NCBI GenBank assembly: GCA_023231475.1
Contig: JALJEE010000421.1
Coordinates: 1-45,325 of the forward strand
Direction of reading: 5' to 3'
Origin: Seison nebaliae
Taxonomy: Eukaryota > Rotifera > Pararotatoria > Seisonacea > Seisonidae
Length of the DNA: 45,325 nucleotides
In this document: positions 1-11,200 of the stretch, piece after piece
Layout of the letters: each line of letters begins with the position of its first letter
Position numbering within the stretch: position 1 is the stretch's first letter
The notes under the pieces: generated by a model
Told to the model about the DNA's origin: nothing
Seen by the model: the letters and a program-made list of their open reading frames with translations, nothing else
Databases searched by the model: none
Made by a program: the position numbers and the translations under genes

Positions 1-1
1 T

Positions 2-79
2 AATTCAGTTATCGAAGAAGATGAAGATTTCGACGATGAAGATTTTTTCGACCTCCCTTATTTTGAAAATTTTTCTTAG
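2..79 (+). CDS. 3' end of an unidentified gene (acidic C-terminus), partial
   Basis: The window opens inside a + strand reading frame that ends at TAG 77-79. The readable tail is about 25 residues and strongly acidic, with runs of Glu and Asp (for example IEEDEDFDDEDFFDLPYF). An AATAAA-type signal lies at about 87-93. It is too short to name. The composition and the clean stop followed by AT-rich sequence are the only evidence for coding. It would converge with the minus-strand exon that ends at 139. Confidence 0.4.
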   Translation, partial: NSVIEEDEDFDDEDFFDLPYFENFS

Positions 80-138
80 TTTTTTTAAATAAATATTTTA
101 CATTATTATTTTATTGTTTATTATTTTTTATTATTATT

Positions 139-236
139 TTAGTTTTTCAAAATAGCTCTTTTAACAACAACATGAGCTCCTGGTCGCTCTTTATTTTGCC
201 CATGCCTGGTATATACAATTTTAGTATATAATATAT
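139..236 (-). CDS. Possible last exon of an unidentified minus-strand gene
   Basis: On the minus strand a frame ending with TAA at 139-141 reads a basic, conserved-looking tail, YTRHGQNKERPGAHVVVKRA followed by ILKN. The stretch is markedly less AT-rich than its flanks, which suggests coding. The upstream boundary is uncertain; an acceptor-like CAG lies at about 205-207 on the minus strand, just before GCATGGG. I did not recognise the family and saw no upstream exon. It ends 60 bp from the + strand stop at 79, so the two genes would be convergent. Confidence 0.3.
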
Positions 237-1149
237 AAAAAAGATTATATACAATTAATACATAGAATAATAAAAACATAAAATCTTTAAAATCGAAAAA
301 GAATTACTTTCTTCCGGAAACTTAACAAATATTTGGCTTACTTATCTATAAGCATTTTAAAGCAATTTAAGATACAATGGTTATGAGAAAAATGAAGATA
401 TGAGATGCTTAGTTGGAGATTACATCGAAATACGGAACGGAACTTGAAATATATTCAAGAAGGATTATATAAATGAACATTATACTAAAAAAAGCAAACG
501 ATTAAAACGATTTTAAGTCTTAATATTTTAAACATTGTTGGATTTATTATTAAAGTGTTCATGTAAACAAATATTACTTTACAGATTAGAGTTGTTTTTA
601 ATAACCGATTAAATTTTTTATTAACATTTCAAAATATAACATAAAAACACATAAAAAGAAAAAAGGATCATGAAATCACTTCGATTGGTGGCCAGGCAAT
701 GGATGTAATTTCTTGATAGATGATGTGCACAAAAAATAGGGGGAAAATGCTGTTTCCTTGAATATAAATAGAGTAAAAGAACATACAGTTTGAATTAATT
801 GAGAGTGAACATAAAGTACATAAAATCCATCCAGAAAAGAAACATAAAATACCCATAGAGTTCGTATTCGTTCAATAATAAATAAAGTACCATACATTGT
901 ACGGTATCCAAACAGTTAAAAATATAAATAAACATATAAAGTAGAACGTCGAGTTGGAAGTTGGAAGTTGGAAATAATAGTTGGAAGAAATGAGCAAAGT
1001 AAATACGTAAAATATCCATTCAATGAAACATTGAAGAATCCTATTCCTATATGGATAAAAGTAATATCAATCTAAAATATGTACATATTATTACTATTAC
1101 CTTATAATATTAAACTTCCATATTATCTACCATTTTTACACTTCTCTCT
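237..1149. other. Gene-free stretch
   Basis: AT-rich sequence with no reading frame that looks coding. Three overlapping hydrophobic frames on the minus strand (668-1019) have the composition of translated AT-rich noise. A short tandem repeat of AGTTGGA units sits at about 950-985. This is the 3' flank of the 1151-aa gene. Confidence 0.5.
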
Positions 1150-4100
1150 CTACAGTTTAAATGGTCGATATTTTACCTTCTTTTTATTCATCTTAATCTT
1201 ACTCCTGTTTTTGCTTGCTAACTCCATATTCATTTCGGGAAATTGTCGTTGCTTCTCAACCTTTACTTCTTCTACAAATTTAGAATTGATAAACTCTAGT
1301 CCTATGAAATTCTCAGGTTCATCTGTAATAGAGTTCGATGATGATAAGTCGTTTCTTAAAGGTTGTCTTGAGGGCTCAATCCAGTCATCAGCCGATCCTT
1401 GTTCAAAAACATCTTTGGGATTGGGTTTAGGTGGTGGATTTTTAGATATCAATCTAATACCGTTAGTATCAATCGGTCTTTCATCTGCACCATTGTTAAC
1501 TTTTCGTAATTCTTTTTTAGGTTCTTTATTTTCAACTTCATTATTCTGAGGTTGAGGTTTCCAAACACCCATTTTGAAATTATAGTTTGATAAATCTGGA
1601 AATTGTGGAGGACCATCATCATGTACAATAAGTGGTGGTTGTTGATAGCCCAGTGGTGGTTGTTGATAGCCCGGTGGGGGTTGTCGATAGCCCGGTGGTG
1701 GTTGTTGATAGCGCGATGTCGGTTGTGGATAGCGCGGTGGCGGTTGTGGATAGCCCGGTGGTGGTTGTTGATAGCCCGGTGGTGGTTGTGGATAGCGCAC
1801 TGGTGGTTGTGGATAGCGCACTGGTGGTTGTGGATAGCGCACTGGTGGTTGTGGATAACCCTGTGGCGGTCGTAGATAGTTTCGTGGCGGTTGTGGATAT
1901 CCCATAGGTGGTGGTGGATTATGTATACGTGGCGGTGGATGATCCACGAATTCTCGACGTGGAACTTGATCCATCAACCTTGGAACTGGAACTTTCATAG
2001 GTCGAGTGGAAGATTGAGGTTCAGTTGAAATTTTAGACGGCCACTGTAAGGGAAGACTATAATCACCGGCTGGTTCGGGTTGTTCTTTGAGATACGACTC
2101 TATACGAACACTATGATCACCTGATGGTTTGATAACATCGGTCGCTGACAGTATTGGAAGCACATATATGTTATCAATCGAATTAATACCTGGGAAAATA
2201 ATAGCGTCATTCCAAGATTTTCCTTCACTATCACATTCACTTTCCTCTCCTTCACTCTTACATTCACGTTCATCTCCTTCACTCTCAGATTCCCTGCTAG
2301 ATTCAACAATGGTAGGGTTTTGTCTTCGCCATTTATCCATATAATCTTTTGATGGATCATCCATGTCATAAGAAAGAGGTCTTTCAAACTGTCCAGTGGT
2401 ATATTCAAGAATTACAGGGTTTGGTTTTGGTTCTTTATCAATCACATAATATTTTGATAAATCATCTGTTATATAAGAACGAGGTTCTTTTGACTGTTCA
2501 CTGTCTTCTTCCTTGGTGTATTCACGGTCATTCTCATTACTGTGTTCTTCAACATTTTTTTCAATTGTTTTATTGCCTTTATCTTTTGGTTCAAGTTCCC
2601 ATACAAGTTTAAGCTCCTTTGGGATGGGCGGTTTTCTTGGTTTTGAAAAATACCTATATTCAGAATCTGACGAAGATTCATATGACGAAGATTCATATGA
2701 CGAAGACTCATCTGTATCATCATCACTATCGTCTTCATATTCTGTTTTACCCAACTCAATTTCAAATCTATCAAAATTGTCTAAAGTTGGTTTGGTAGAA
2801 CCCAGTGGTTGTAAATAAGATAAATTCACCGATTTGGATTTTAGAATTTTTCCGACTTGAGGCAGACTAACTAATTGTTTACCAGGAGGAACAAGTATGG
2901 GAAATGTAAAATTTTCCGTTCTATCAATCGGCAATGTATGCTGGGAAGGATTCTCAAATATTTCTATAGCCAATGCAATTGGTTCTTTGATCAGGCTGAT
3001 TATTAATCGATTAACATTCTGATCAAAACCCACAGTGTTGATCATTGCAACCATATATGGTGAGTACATTAAGAGAGCGTTGTATTGAATTACAGAAATT
3101 CGATTTAGAAATTTATGAATCGTGTTTTGTTCCTCTAATTTTTCGGTAATTTGATGGGACTGATAAATTTGTTGCACAGAAAAAAGGTATAAAGAGGCGT
3201 AATAAAAATTGGAAGCTTCCATAATTTGTAACCAACAAGTTAATACCATTAATGACGGCGTTCGTAAATTCTCATTATACATTAACAACTCTTTGTTGTT
3301 CGTATTTCCAAAATGGAGAATAATTCTTGGTGTTGGATGACTCTCATCGTTCCTATGAATCTTTTCCACTCTTTTATTGGAATCACTTTGTAAGACAGCC
3401 ATTAGAGTATTGAATTTTGACATTAGTAGTTGTCTATTTCTATCGTTTTGATAAAGAGTAAGTGTAAGATCGCCTAAAATCGCTTTTAATCGAGATTTTC
3501 TCTTGTTATTATTCGTATGATAACCTACTGATGACGCTGGTCCGAGATCATTTAGGAAGCTATACCACACAAAAATATCACCATCCATTGAATCAAGTAT
3601 ATTCTGATATACCATAATATCTTTCTCGTATGCTTTATCCTTTTCCACATCCTCACTTTGCTTCATTAAATCAAAATCAAATTTCTTATAAAAATGATCA
3701 CCTCTTAATTTTGGCCAATCATTTTTCATCGTCGGTATGTAAATAGTTTCAACAATTTCCAAATAAGCCTGATATGCCTGCATGAACTCTTTAGCACATG
3801 AAAGCATCGGAGGACACTTTTCACCCCAATAATCGATGAACTCATTATGAACATAGTCAAGTTCTTCTTCTGAAAAATAACCAGGGCTTCGGTTATGCCT
3901 CATTCTCAACGATTCTTCTGTTCCTGTAAATAATTGTTTCAAGCAATTTTTTCGTGTTATATCCATCTTTTTATAAAACGCTTCTGCATTTCTGTAGTTC
4001 TCATAAAATGCCCAATCAGGTGAATAATTTCGAAACTTCATCAGTTTAACAATGTTTGCTACACTTTTAAGTATATAATATCCTTTTGTTAACATAATTG

Positions 4101-4605
4101 TTATTCCAACATGAAGTAGACGTTTGTATGAAATCAAGTTGATATCCTCAATAGTTGGTGACTCGGGAGTTCCTCGTTTATGATAAAAAGTTTTAATTAT
4201 CTTGTCTATAGGTACATTTCTCTCTTCCAGAGCAGAATCTAAATAAATTTTAGGAAAATTAGTTACAGACCGGTTTAAGATCGGTACTGGTGGTTCTTCA
4301 ACTAGATACTTTTCGTAAATCCGTTTAGTTGTACTTTGATATTCACCCAATACTTTAGCTTCGGCCAATGTTAACTCCACATTGATGTCAGACCCTACAA
4401 AGTGATGATCTACAAATGGTATTGGCCAAATATCTATTTCTGCCATGGCAACAAACGGATTCCTAAACTCATCCAGTTCTTTATCCGATAGAAGGTGTTT
4501 TGGATAGTATAGACGTTCAGGAGGAATAAAGTTTTTTTCCAAACGATGTGCAAAATACATTTCACGCCATATCAAAACGTAAAACAAAATCAAGAAAACG
4601 AACAT
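1150..4605 (-). CDS. Orphan 1151-aa protein with N-terminal hydrophobic anchor and Pro/Gln/Tyr heptad repeat
   Basis: One uninterrupted frame of 1151 codons starting at ATG 4605. Residues 1-14 are hydrophobic (MFVFLILFYVLIW), a signal peptide or type II anchor, so the protein is probably secreted or membrane-bound. Residues 20 to about 610 look folded (mixed aromatic, helical and charged sequence) but match no family I know. From about 620 there is a disordered Ser/Asp/Glu region with repeated SSSYE units, then acidic Lys/Glu-rich sequence. Residues about 897-991 are roughly 13 heptads of the form YPQPPxR or YQQPPPG. The tail is basic (KIKMNKKKVKYR). The long intact frame, codon-phase repeats and a signal-like start support a real gene. 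No introns are evident. Function unknown; an extracellular structural or matrix role would fit the heptads but is a guess. Confidence 0.75.
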   Translation of the reverse strand: MFVFLILFYVLIWREMYFAHRLEKNFIPPERLYYPKHLLSDKELDEFRNPFVAMAEIDIWPIPFVDHHFVGSDINVELTLAEAKVLGEYQSTTKRIYEKYLVEEPPVPILNRSVTNFPKIYLDSALEERNVPIDKIIKTFYHKRGTPESPTIEDINLISYKRLLHVGITIMLTKGYYILKSVANIVKLMKFRNYSPDWAFYENYRNAEAFYKKMDITRKNCLKQLFTGTEESLRMRHNRSPGYFSEEELDYVHNEFIDYWGEKCPPMLSCAKEFMQAYQAYLEIVETIYIPTMKNDWPKLRGDHFYKKFDFDLMKQSEDVEKDKAYEKDIMVYQNILDSMDGDIFVWYSFLNDLGPASSVGYHTNNNKRKSRLKAILGDLTLTLYQNDRNRQLLMSKFNTLMAVLQSDSNKRVEKIHRNDESHPTPRIILHFGNTNNKELLMYNENLRTPSLMVLTCWLQIMEASNFYYASLYLFSVQQIYQSHQITEKLEEQNTIHKFLNRISVIQYNALLMYSPYMVAMINTVGFDQNVNRLIISLIKEPIALAIEIFENPSQHTLPIDRTENFTFPILVPPGKQLVSLPQVGKILKSKSVNLSYLQPLGSTKPTLDNFDRFEIELGKTEYEDDSDDDTDESSSYESSSYESSSDSEYRYFSKPRKPPIPKELKLVWELEPKDKGNKTIEKNVEEHSNENDREYTKEEDSEQSKEPRSYITDDLSKYYVIDKEPKPNPVILEYTTGQFERPLSYDMDDPSKDYMDKWRRQNPTIVESSRESESEGDERECKSEGEESECDSEGKSWNDAIIFPGINSIDNIYVLPILSATDVIKPSGDHSVRIESYLKEQPEPAGDYSLPLQWPSKISTEPQSSTRPMKVPVPRLMDQVPRREFVDHPPPRIHNPPPPMGYPQPPRNYLRPPQGYPQPPVRYPQPPVRYPQPPVRYPQPPPGYQQPPPGYPQPPPRYPQPTSRYQQPPPGYRQPPPGYQQPPLGYQQPPLIVHDDGPPQFPDLSNYNFKMGVWKPQPQNNEVENKEPKKELRKVNNGADERPIDTNGIRLISKNPPPKPNPKDVFEQGSADDWIEPSRQPLRNDLSSSNSITDEPENFIGLEFINSKFVEEVKVEKQRQFPEMNMELASKNRSKIKMNKKKVKYRPFKL
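1632..1915 (-). repeat. 21-bp coding minisatellite (Pro/Gln/Tyr heptads)
   Basis: About 13 tandem copies of a 21-bp unit, one heptad each, inside the 1151-aa gene. Adjacent copies at about 1793-1855 are almost identical, which points to recent unit duplication, while the outer copies have diverged. Copy number is likely to vary between individuals. Confidence 0.85.
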
Positions 4606-5250
4606 TATTAATAGAAAAGTTAAAAAAGTAAAAAACTTAAATGTTACAAAAAATTTGGAAGAACAATATGAATTCGTTTTCTACTTATAGTTCCTTCGTT
4701 CCTTCTAATAGAAATGACATTGGAAAAAAACCGAATTTAACCAGTTTCTAAGTATTTAGTATTTAGTATTTAGGCAGAAAGTTTTTGACAACATAATATT
4801 TCGAGAAAAAATGAAATATTCTTATTTTTTCTTTTCATTCTATTTTTTTCTTCATATCAGTTCCTCTATCATTCGTCATTCCTTAGTCTTTATTCTCTTT
4901 CTGTCTCTACCTCGATTATTCTGATGATTTCTGTTATCAATTAATAGAGGAGATGTTAATACTGTCACTGTGAACAGGGAACGGGTCTTATTAAAACATT
5001 CTAATTTTTTTTCCTATCCTTCTTCTCCATTCGTCGCTTAACATGCATTCCATTAATCGGCAGATTTACAGTTAACGTTTAAATTTAATAATTCATTTGA
5101 TAATTTGGATTTTATTGAGAAATTATAAAATTTTGTCAATTATCGACACAAAAGTAATTTAATATAAACTATTTCAATCTGAAATCCCACTTAATAAAAA
5201 AAATGTCATTGATTGGAGGAAAGAAAATATTAAGAAATTAATCAATTAAA
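4606..5250. other. Intergenic region between the orphan gene and the BRWD-like gene
   Basis: Upstream of the 1151-aa gene and downstream of the BRWD-like stop. Contains pyrimidine-rich tracts (4810-4920) and the short repeat GTATTTAGTATTTAG at about 4756-4770. I see no coding exon. Confidence 0.5.
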
Positions 5251-8200
5251 TTATTGAATGTGATCTACTTCTGGAAAGTTTTTGACCGCTTCTTCAATTA
5301 GAGAATGCAGTTCTGTGGTAGTTGAATAAATCTATTATGTAATATAAAGAAAAAATGATGTAGAAAGAAAGAAAAATTAGTAAAAAATAACTTCAGTATT
5401 CTCGTCAATATTATAAATTCTTGAATTGCCAATCACTGTTCGACAATCGCGAGTAAAATCTTCTGAAGATTTGTAGCCCATTTCTCGTAGATTTTCATCG
5501 ATTTGTTTAAACCACATCGGATTATTAACCAGTTGATTATAATCAGGAAACGCTTCGAAATCCACTTCCTCCCAAAACACCTCAAATTCCGTTTTGCATC
5601 GTATATTCTCCAACAATTCACGCGCTAATCGATGCCAACCATTTCTTTTCTGACTTGTTCTCCTCATACTCTTCCGACTCGTTGACGATTCTTGTTCCGT
5701 CGTATATCTTGTTTTCCTTGAACGACTTCCATTGGTAGTCTATAAAAAATATTTGTAATAATATGAATATAAATATTGAAAATATTTTGAATATATTTCT
5801 TTAAAGACATTAACATTTTTGGATGGTTTATCTGATAATTTTTCCGATTTATTTTTCACAACTTGAGAATTAGAAGATTGTTGATAGATTGATTTAGTTG
5901 AAGAACATTCATTCGATATGGTATTTGAAGGAGCGAGATTGGGAAAGTTGGTTAGAATGGAAGTCAATCCATTTCCATTAATCAAATTAGGAAAATCATA
6001 AGTTTCATCATCGGATTCCTGAAGAATTTTCGTTTTTCTCTTCTTTAACTTTTTGTAAATAATCATAATATCTGATATTGATGTGTCACTGTGAGAAAGA
6101 AAATAATAGATTAATAATAATAATAATAATAAAAAAAAATAATTTTAACTTTATAAAAGTTGTTAAAATTTCCACGACTAATTGAGCATCGCCAATAATA
6201 GTAGATTTTTCTTGATTGAATTGTTTAGTATTAATGAATATGCGTCGAATATCATCAACGAGAGCCGATCGATTCCGATAATAATAATAAAATAACCGGT
6301 TTTTGATAAGTGATAAATCAATTGGATATTCAACTAAAATTGGATATGATGGAAAATCTTCGAAATCGACAGGAGTCGAAAACATTTCCGATATACTCAT
6401 TTCCATGAATCTTTCCAATCCCATCAATAAACGTTCTCGTTCCAGAGATCTTAATCGATATGGTTTTGCATGACTGCCTTCGATGTGCCAATCGGTTGAT
6501 GTTGAATGATAAATATTTTTATAATGATTCATTTCAAATGGTGTCTCATTATTTTGTATTGGAATATTCTCGTCTGAATAATTTCTCGAATTATTCAATG
6601 TAGTTGTTGTGGATGTAGTGAATGTGGTGGTGGATTGATTGTTCTCATTCAGATCTGGTCTCGGTTCCATATCCCATGGAGATATATGTTCGATATCATC
6701 ATTCATCCATTGAATCTTATAAGACATAAAAGGATCATCTTCCAAATTTGGATTATTCACATTAATTCCAATAACTTCACCAAAATACCATTTATTGTCG
6801 ATAAGTGAACGGAAATGACTATTCACTTTCCATCGTCGACGTATCGCCGTTTCATAATGTTGTTTCAAAATGAGGAAATCCACAACATTATCCACGTCAT
6901 GATACCAGACGTCCAATTCGTATTGGAAGAATTGAGAGAATTTTTTATGTGCACGAATTTTCGGGTCGATGATCTTCAATCGAACCGCAATTATTCTCGG
7001 AGGAAGATTGAGAATTTTCCAACATTGTAAATTACATTCAATCGAATTGAACATCGTAAACATTTCATAAAGTGGTGATGTGTGTTGGAATGGAAGTACG
7101 AGATCATTAGAGACATGATACAATTTCTCATCGATTACACAATTATGATAAAGGAGATGCGCCTTCCAAATATAATAAACGAGATCTCCCGTTTGTGGAA
7201 TATATGGCGATTTCATGGGAACATGACAACACATCCAATCTGGTAACGAATATAAATCAGTTGGACTCATTTCTTTCTTCCCATCTTTCTTTTCCAAATT
7301 ATTTCTCTTTTTCACATTTCTTTCATTCGTTCTTTCATGAACGTTTGATGGTTCAATCGAATCATTTAATGATAAAGCGACTGATGATGGTCCATTGGAC
7401 GACATGTATGAAACATCATCATCATTATTATCTTCTTCTTCTACTTCTACTCTTTCTTCTTCTTCTTCTTCTTCTTCTTCTTCTTCTTCATCTTTTTCTT
7501 CTATTTCATCGTTGTTGTCGTCGTCAGGATAATATTGTTCATTATTCGGATGAATATTCTCCTGATTTGTTTGATTACATCTCCTTCTTAAATTTCTTCT
7601 CGGTTTTCTTATTCGTCGTCTTTGACTACGACTACTCCTCGACGATTTGGGAACTTCTTCCATTGATATATCTGCATTAGTTGTTGATTGATTAGCGGAG
7701 GACGAATATCTTCCATCTTCACGATATCTACTTGTATTATTCTCCAACGTTGATGTTGTTGTTGTATTAGTTTCAGGATAAAGGGTCGATTGTTGATTAT
7801 CGATATGAGAAAGAACGAAACGTCGAGATCGTCGTACTGGTGTTGATGGTGGAATTGGGGGAATATTTGGACGTTGTCTTAATCCCATTCGTCGAGATCG
7901 ACGATTAGTTAATGAATTTGATTCCACTTCCACATCCTCATCATTATCATCAGTGTCATTCTGATTATTCTCTTCAATATAATTCCGATTTCGAGTATTA
8001 TAAGAAGATAATCGAGAAGTTCGATTAGATCGAACTGTTCGTTCAGTTCTTTCAACTTCATCATCGGAACTTAAAGCTCGTGTATAATTTCTAGCAATAA
8101 TTCTTCTTGTTCCTTCTTGTCGAGCATTTTCCAATTGACGGAATCGATTTAATCGTTCACTACGACGTCGTTGATTATGTGTTGCATTCCTTCCTCTTAA

Positions 8201-11200
8201 TCGGTCGATACTCGTCTGATTATTCTGTTGATCGTCGTCCGATTCATTCGAATCAATTCGAGCAGCTGATCGTGTGGTAGTTGTTCGAGTAGTAACTCTA
8301 TTCGATCTGGTGGTGGCAGGTGGAACTTCTGAACTGGTTCCAACTTGAACATTGGATGATGGTGATGTTCCTTCATTACTCTCGTTTCGAGTATTTCGAT
8401 TCATTCTCATCGAACTGCCACTCGTCACTGTAGTAGCTGGTTGGAGATATTTTGGTTGTATTAATGATCGATTCGTATCGGAGGAATAAGTGAGAAATTT
8501 ATAAAATTGATTGAATTGGAACATTCTCGCAGATTTCTCATTCTTTGATTTTCGTTTATCGTCATGAAGTTTTGGAAAAAATTGATCGGATAAATATTCC
8601 ACATTATCCGTCAACAGATTATGATAAAATTTTGACAAAATTATTTCTTCAATCAAATTCAAAATCATCAACGGTTTCTCTAACAACTCATTCATTTCTT
8701 CTACTGTTTGAGAATTGTCAACTTTCTCATACACTTTCCGAAATATCATCGCTTGTGTTCCTAAAATATTTCGATTTATTTCTCGTTCATCCATTAAAGC
8801 AATAATTGGTCTCTTCGTCTTATATCTTTGTTTCACAATATCATTCACTACAACATTCTTAATTCTTTGAGAACTATTTCGTCGTCGTCGTTTCTTTTTC
8901 GATCTGGAAGCTAATCCGCCAGACATATCGAATAATATTCCTCGATCACCATTATAACTTGATTTGCCATTTGTTCTAAAAGTGAATGTTGATCGAGTTG
9001 AACATTGTTGAGTTTCGCTGATTCGTCTCCGTTTTCTTGTACTACTACGAAGACAGATGGAATTTGTCGATTCTTCTTCAATTTCCTTTCCTTCATATTC
9101 TTCTTCTTCTTCCTCTTCTTCCGATGTCGATGATTCGCTTTCCGTATCATATAATGCTTTCGTTTCCAATATATTTGGAACAATTTTCGTATAACTCGAT
9201 AATAATAACGACGTACCACCAAGTCCAGGAATTCCATAACGACAACCGTTACCAACAAAAACTTTATTCCATTTCGATGATTTTGTCGGTTGAGCATCTC
9301 GACTATTCGTTCTCAATTGATTAGTAATGAACGTGTTGGTCATTCGATTAATTCCACAATTCTTCTCATTCCACATTCGTTCGTTGGAAAGATACTGATT
9401 CAAATCCATCATCAACGACGACATATCATTTCCAATGATCGATGATAAATTTCCTTCATTCAATTTCTTCGAATTTAATGTATTCGCCTCATTTCTACAT
9501 ATCAATTCATTCAAATAAGATTGATACATGATGGAATTATTACCAGACGAAAAACCGTTTGATGGTTCCAATTCTGAAGTGGTTGTTTGTGAAAGAGACG
9601 TTCCATTCTGTTCATTATTATCAATAAGAATCTGTAAATTGTTAACATTCTTTTTAATTAATAATTTTTGCGATTCTTCCACTTGTTTCTGATGGACGAT
9701 GTCATTTTCAATTGGAGAAATGAAACAATTATTCGTTTCCATTCCACTATACGATGGCATCAATTGATAAATATACATATTTGGTGTCAATGGTTTCTTT
9801 GACGCTTCCTGTCTCCATTCCACATACTCCTGAACATAATGATGTTGTTGTTGGACGAAATTATGATAAATAATGGAGAAATCTAATGGAGGAATGAGAT
9901 ATTGTCGATCAATTCCGAAAAAACTAAAATTTATCAATTCATCATTTTTCTTTCCATTTGAATCATCTTCATTCTTCTTCAATTTAAAATTCGTTTCTTT
10001 CTCACAACAATAATCGATTTCAAATGATTCCTCATAATTCACTAATTGATATTTGTGAAATATTTTCGAATTCTCTATCGCTGGCTGTTTATACAATTTT
10101 TCTTTAGAAATTTCCATTCGATTTTTCTCTTCATCAAATTTATTGAACGTTCGAAATGTTTCGAATAATTTCTGATAAAATTTCGACGTGTCATTCTCAT
10201 TGAAATTCATTGAGGAATGTCGAACATTATTCCAAAATCGAAGAACTGACGATTCAAATACTGATTCAATTAAGGAAGAGGAAGAGATACAATCTTTCGT
10301 TACGAACGGTAAATAAGAATTATAAGAAAATAATTTAGATGGAATTGAAAAGAATTCACGAAAATGTTTCTCCATCGATAAATTTGAATTGAGATAATAA
10401 TTTTTATTTTTCTCTTTCTTCTGTTGAGATGGAAAAGGATTATGAGAATTATTTATTCTCCCATCAAACAATTGGAAAAATGGTCGATTGGCGATATCTT
10501 GATGAGCGACAACGGCCATATTATTGATATCAGAATTCCATCCAGGTACATTCTGTTGGATGGAGAGTGGATAAGGATAACCGTCAATACTGACAAGATA
10601 TGCCGGTGGTAATAAATGACATGGACGATGAAGATATTCATCATATGGAATCGAATTCTCATAAATGATGGGAGTATAATCAGTATGGAAGTATTGTTGA
10701 TATGGATGAATCATATATTGTTGTCGATCGAAACAATTGAAAATGAGAAGATGTCCCAAAAGATCAACACAAACGAATCCGTGACCATTAGTACACCATC
10801 GTCCATCACTGATCGCACCAGCTAAACGGAAAACTGATGTCGATGATGATTTATATTCATGTCGTACCGAACGAACAATCGTTTGAATATCAGGAAGATG
10901 GAGAGCGAAATGATTATTATATTCTACCGCATCCTTCTCCATCAAATAATTCACATATACACGTAAGGGCAATGACGAAGAATTCTCCAAATCCCAAAGA
11001 CAAATTCGACCGTCGTGACCACCAGACATTACGATAGTTGGTTTGAATGGATGTGGCTCAATGACGAACACATCAGTCGAATGACCAATTAATGTTTTCA
11101 ATAATTCTCCAGTACTAACATCCCATACTCGAATCATTCCATTACCTTGTCCACAAATCAAATATCGATCATCACAACTAAATTTCGATAATGTCACCGG

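Noticed and set aside
668-1019. Three overlapping hydrophobic minus-strand frames suggesting a small membrane protein
   Set aside because: Phe/Leu/Tyr/Ile-rich translation of AT-rich DNA, three frames equally open, no family blocks and no splice partners.
1603-1907. Two + strand frames rich in Val-Asp or Trp-Leu repeats
   Set aside because: They are antisense readings of the 21-bp minisatellite coding Pro/Gln/Tyr heptads in the 1151-aa gene.
7195-7680. 161-codon Leu/Phe/His-rich + strand frame
   Set aside because: Antisense of the poly-Glu and Asp-rich linker of the BRWD-like gene.
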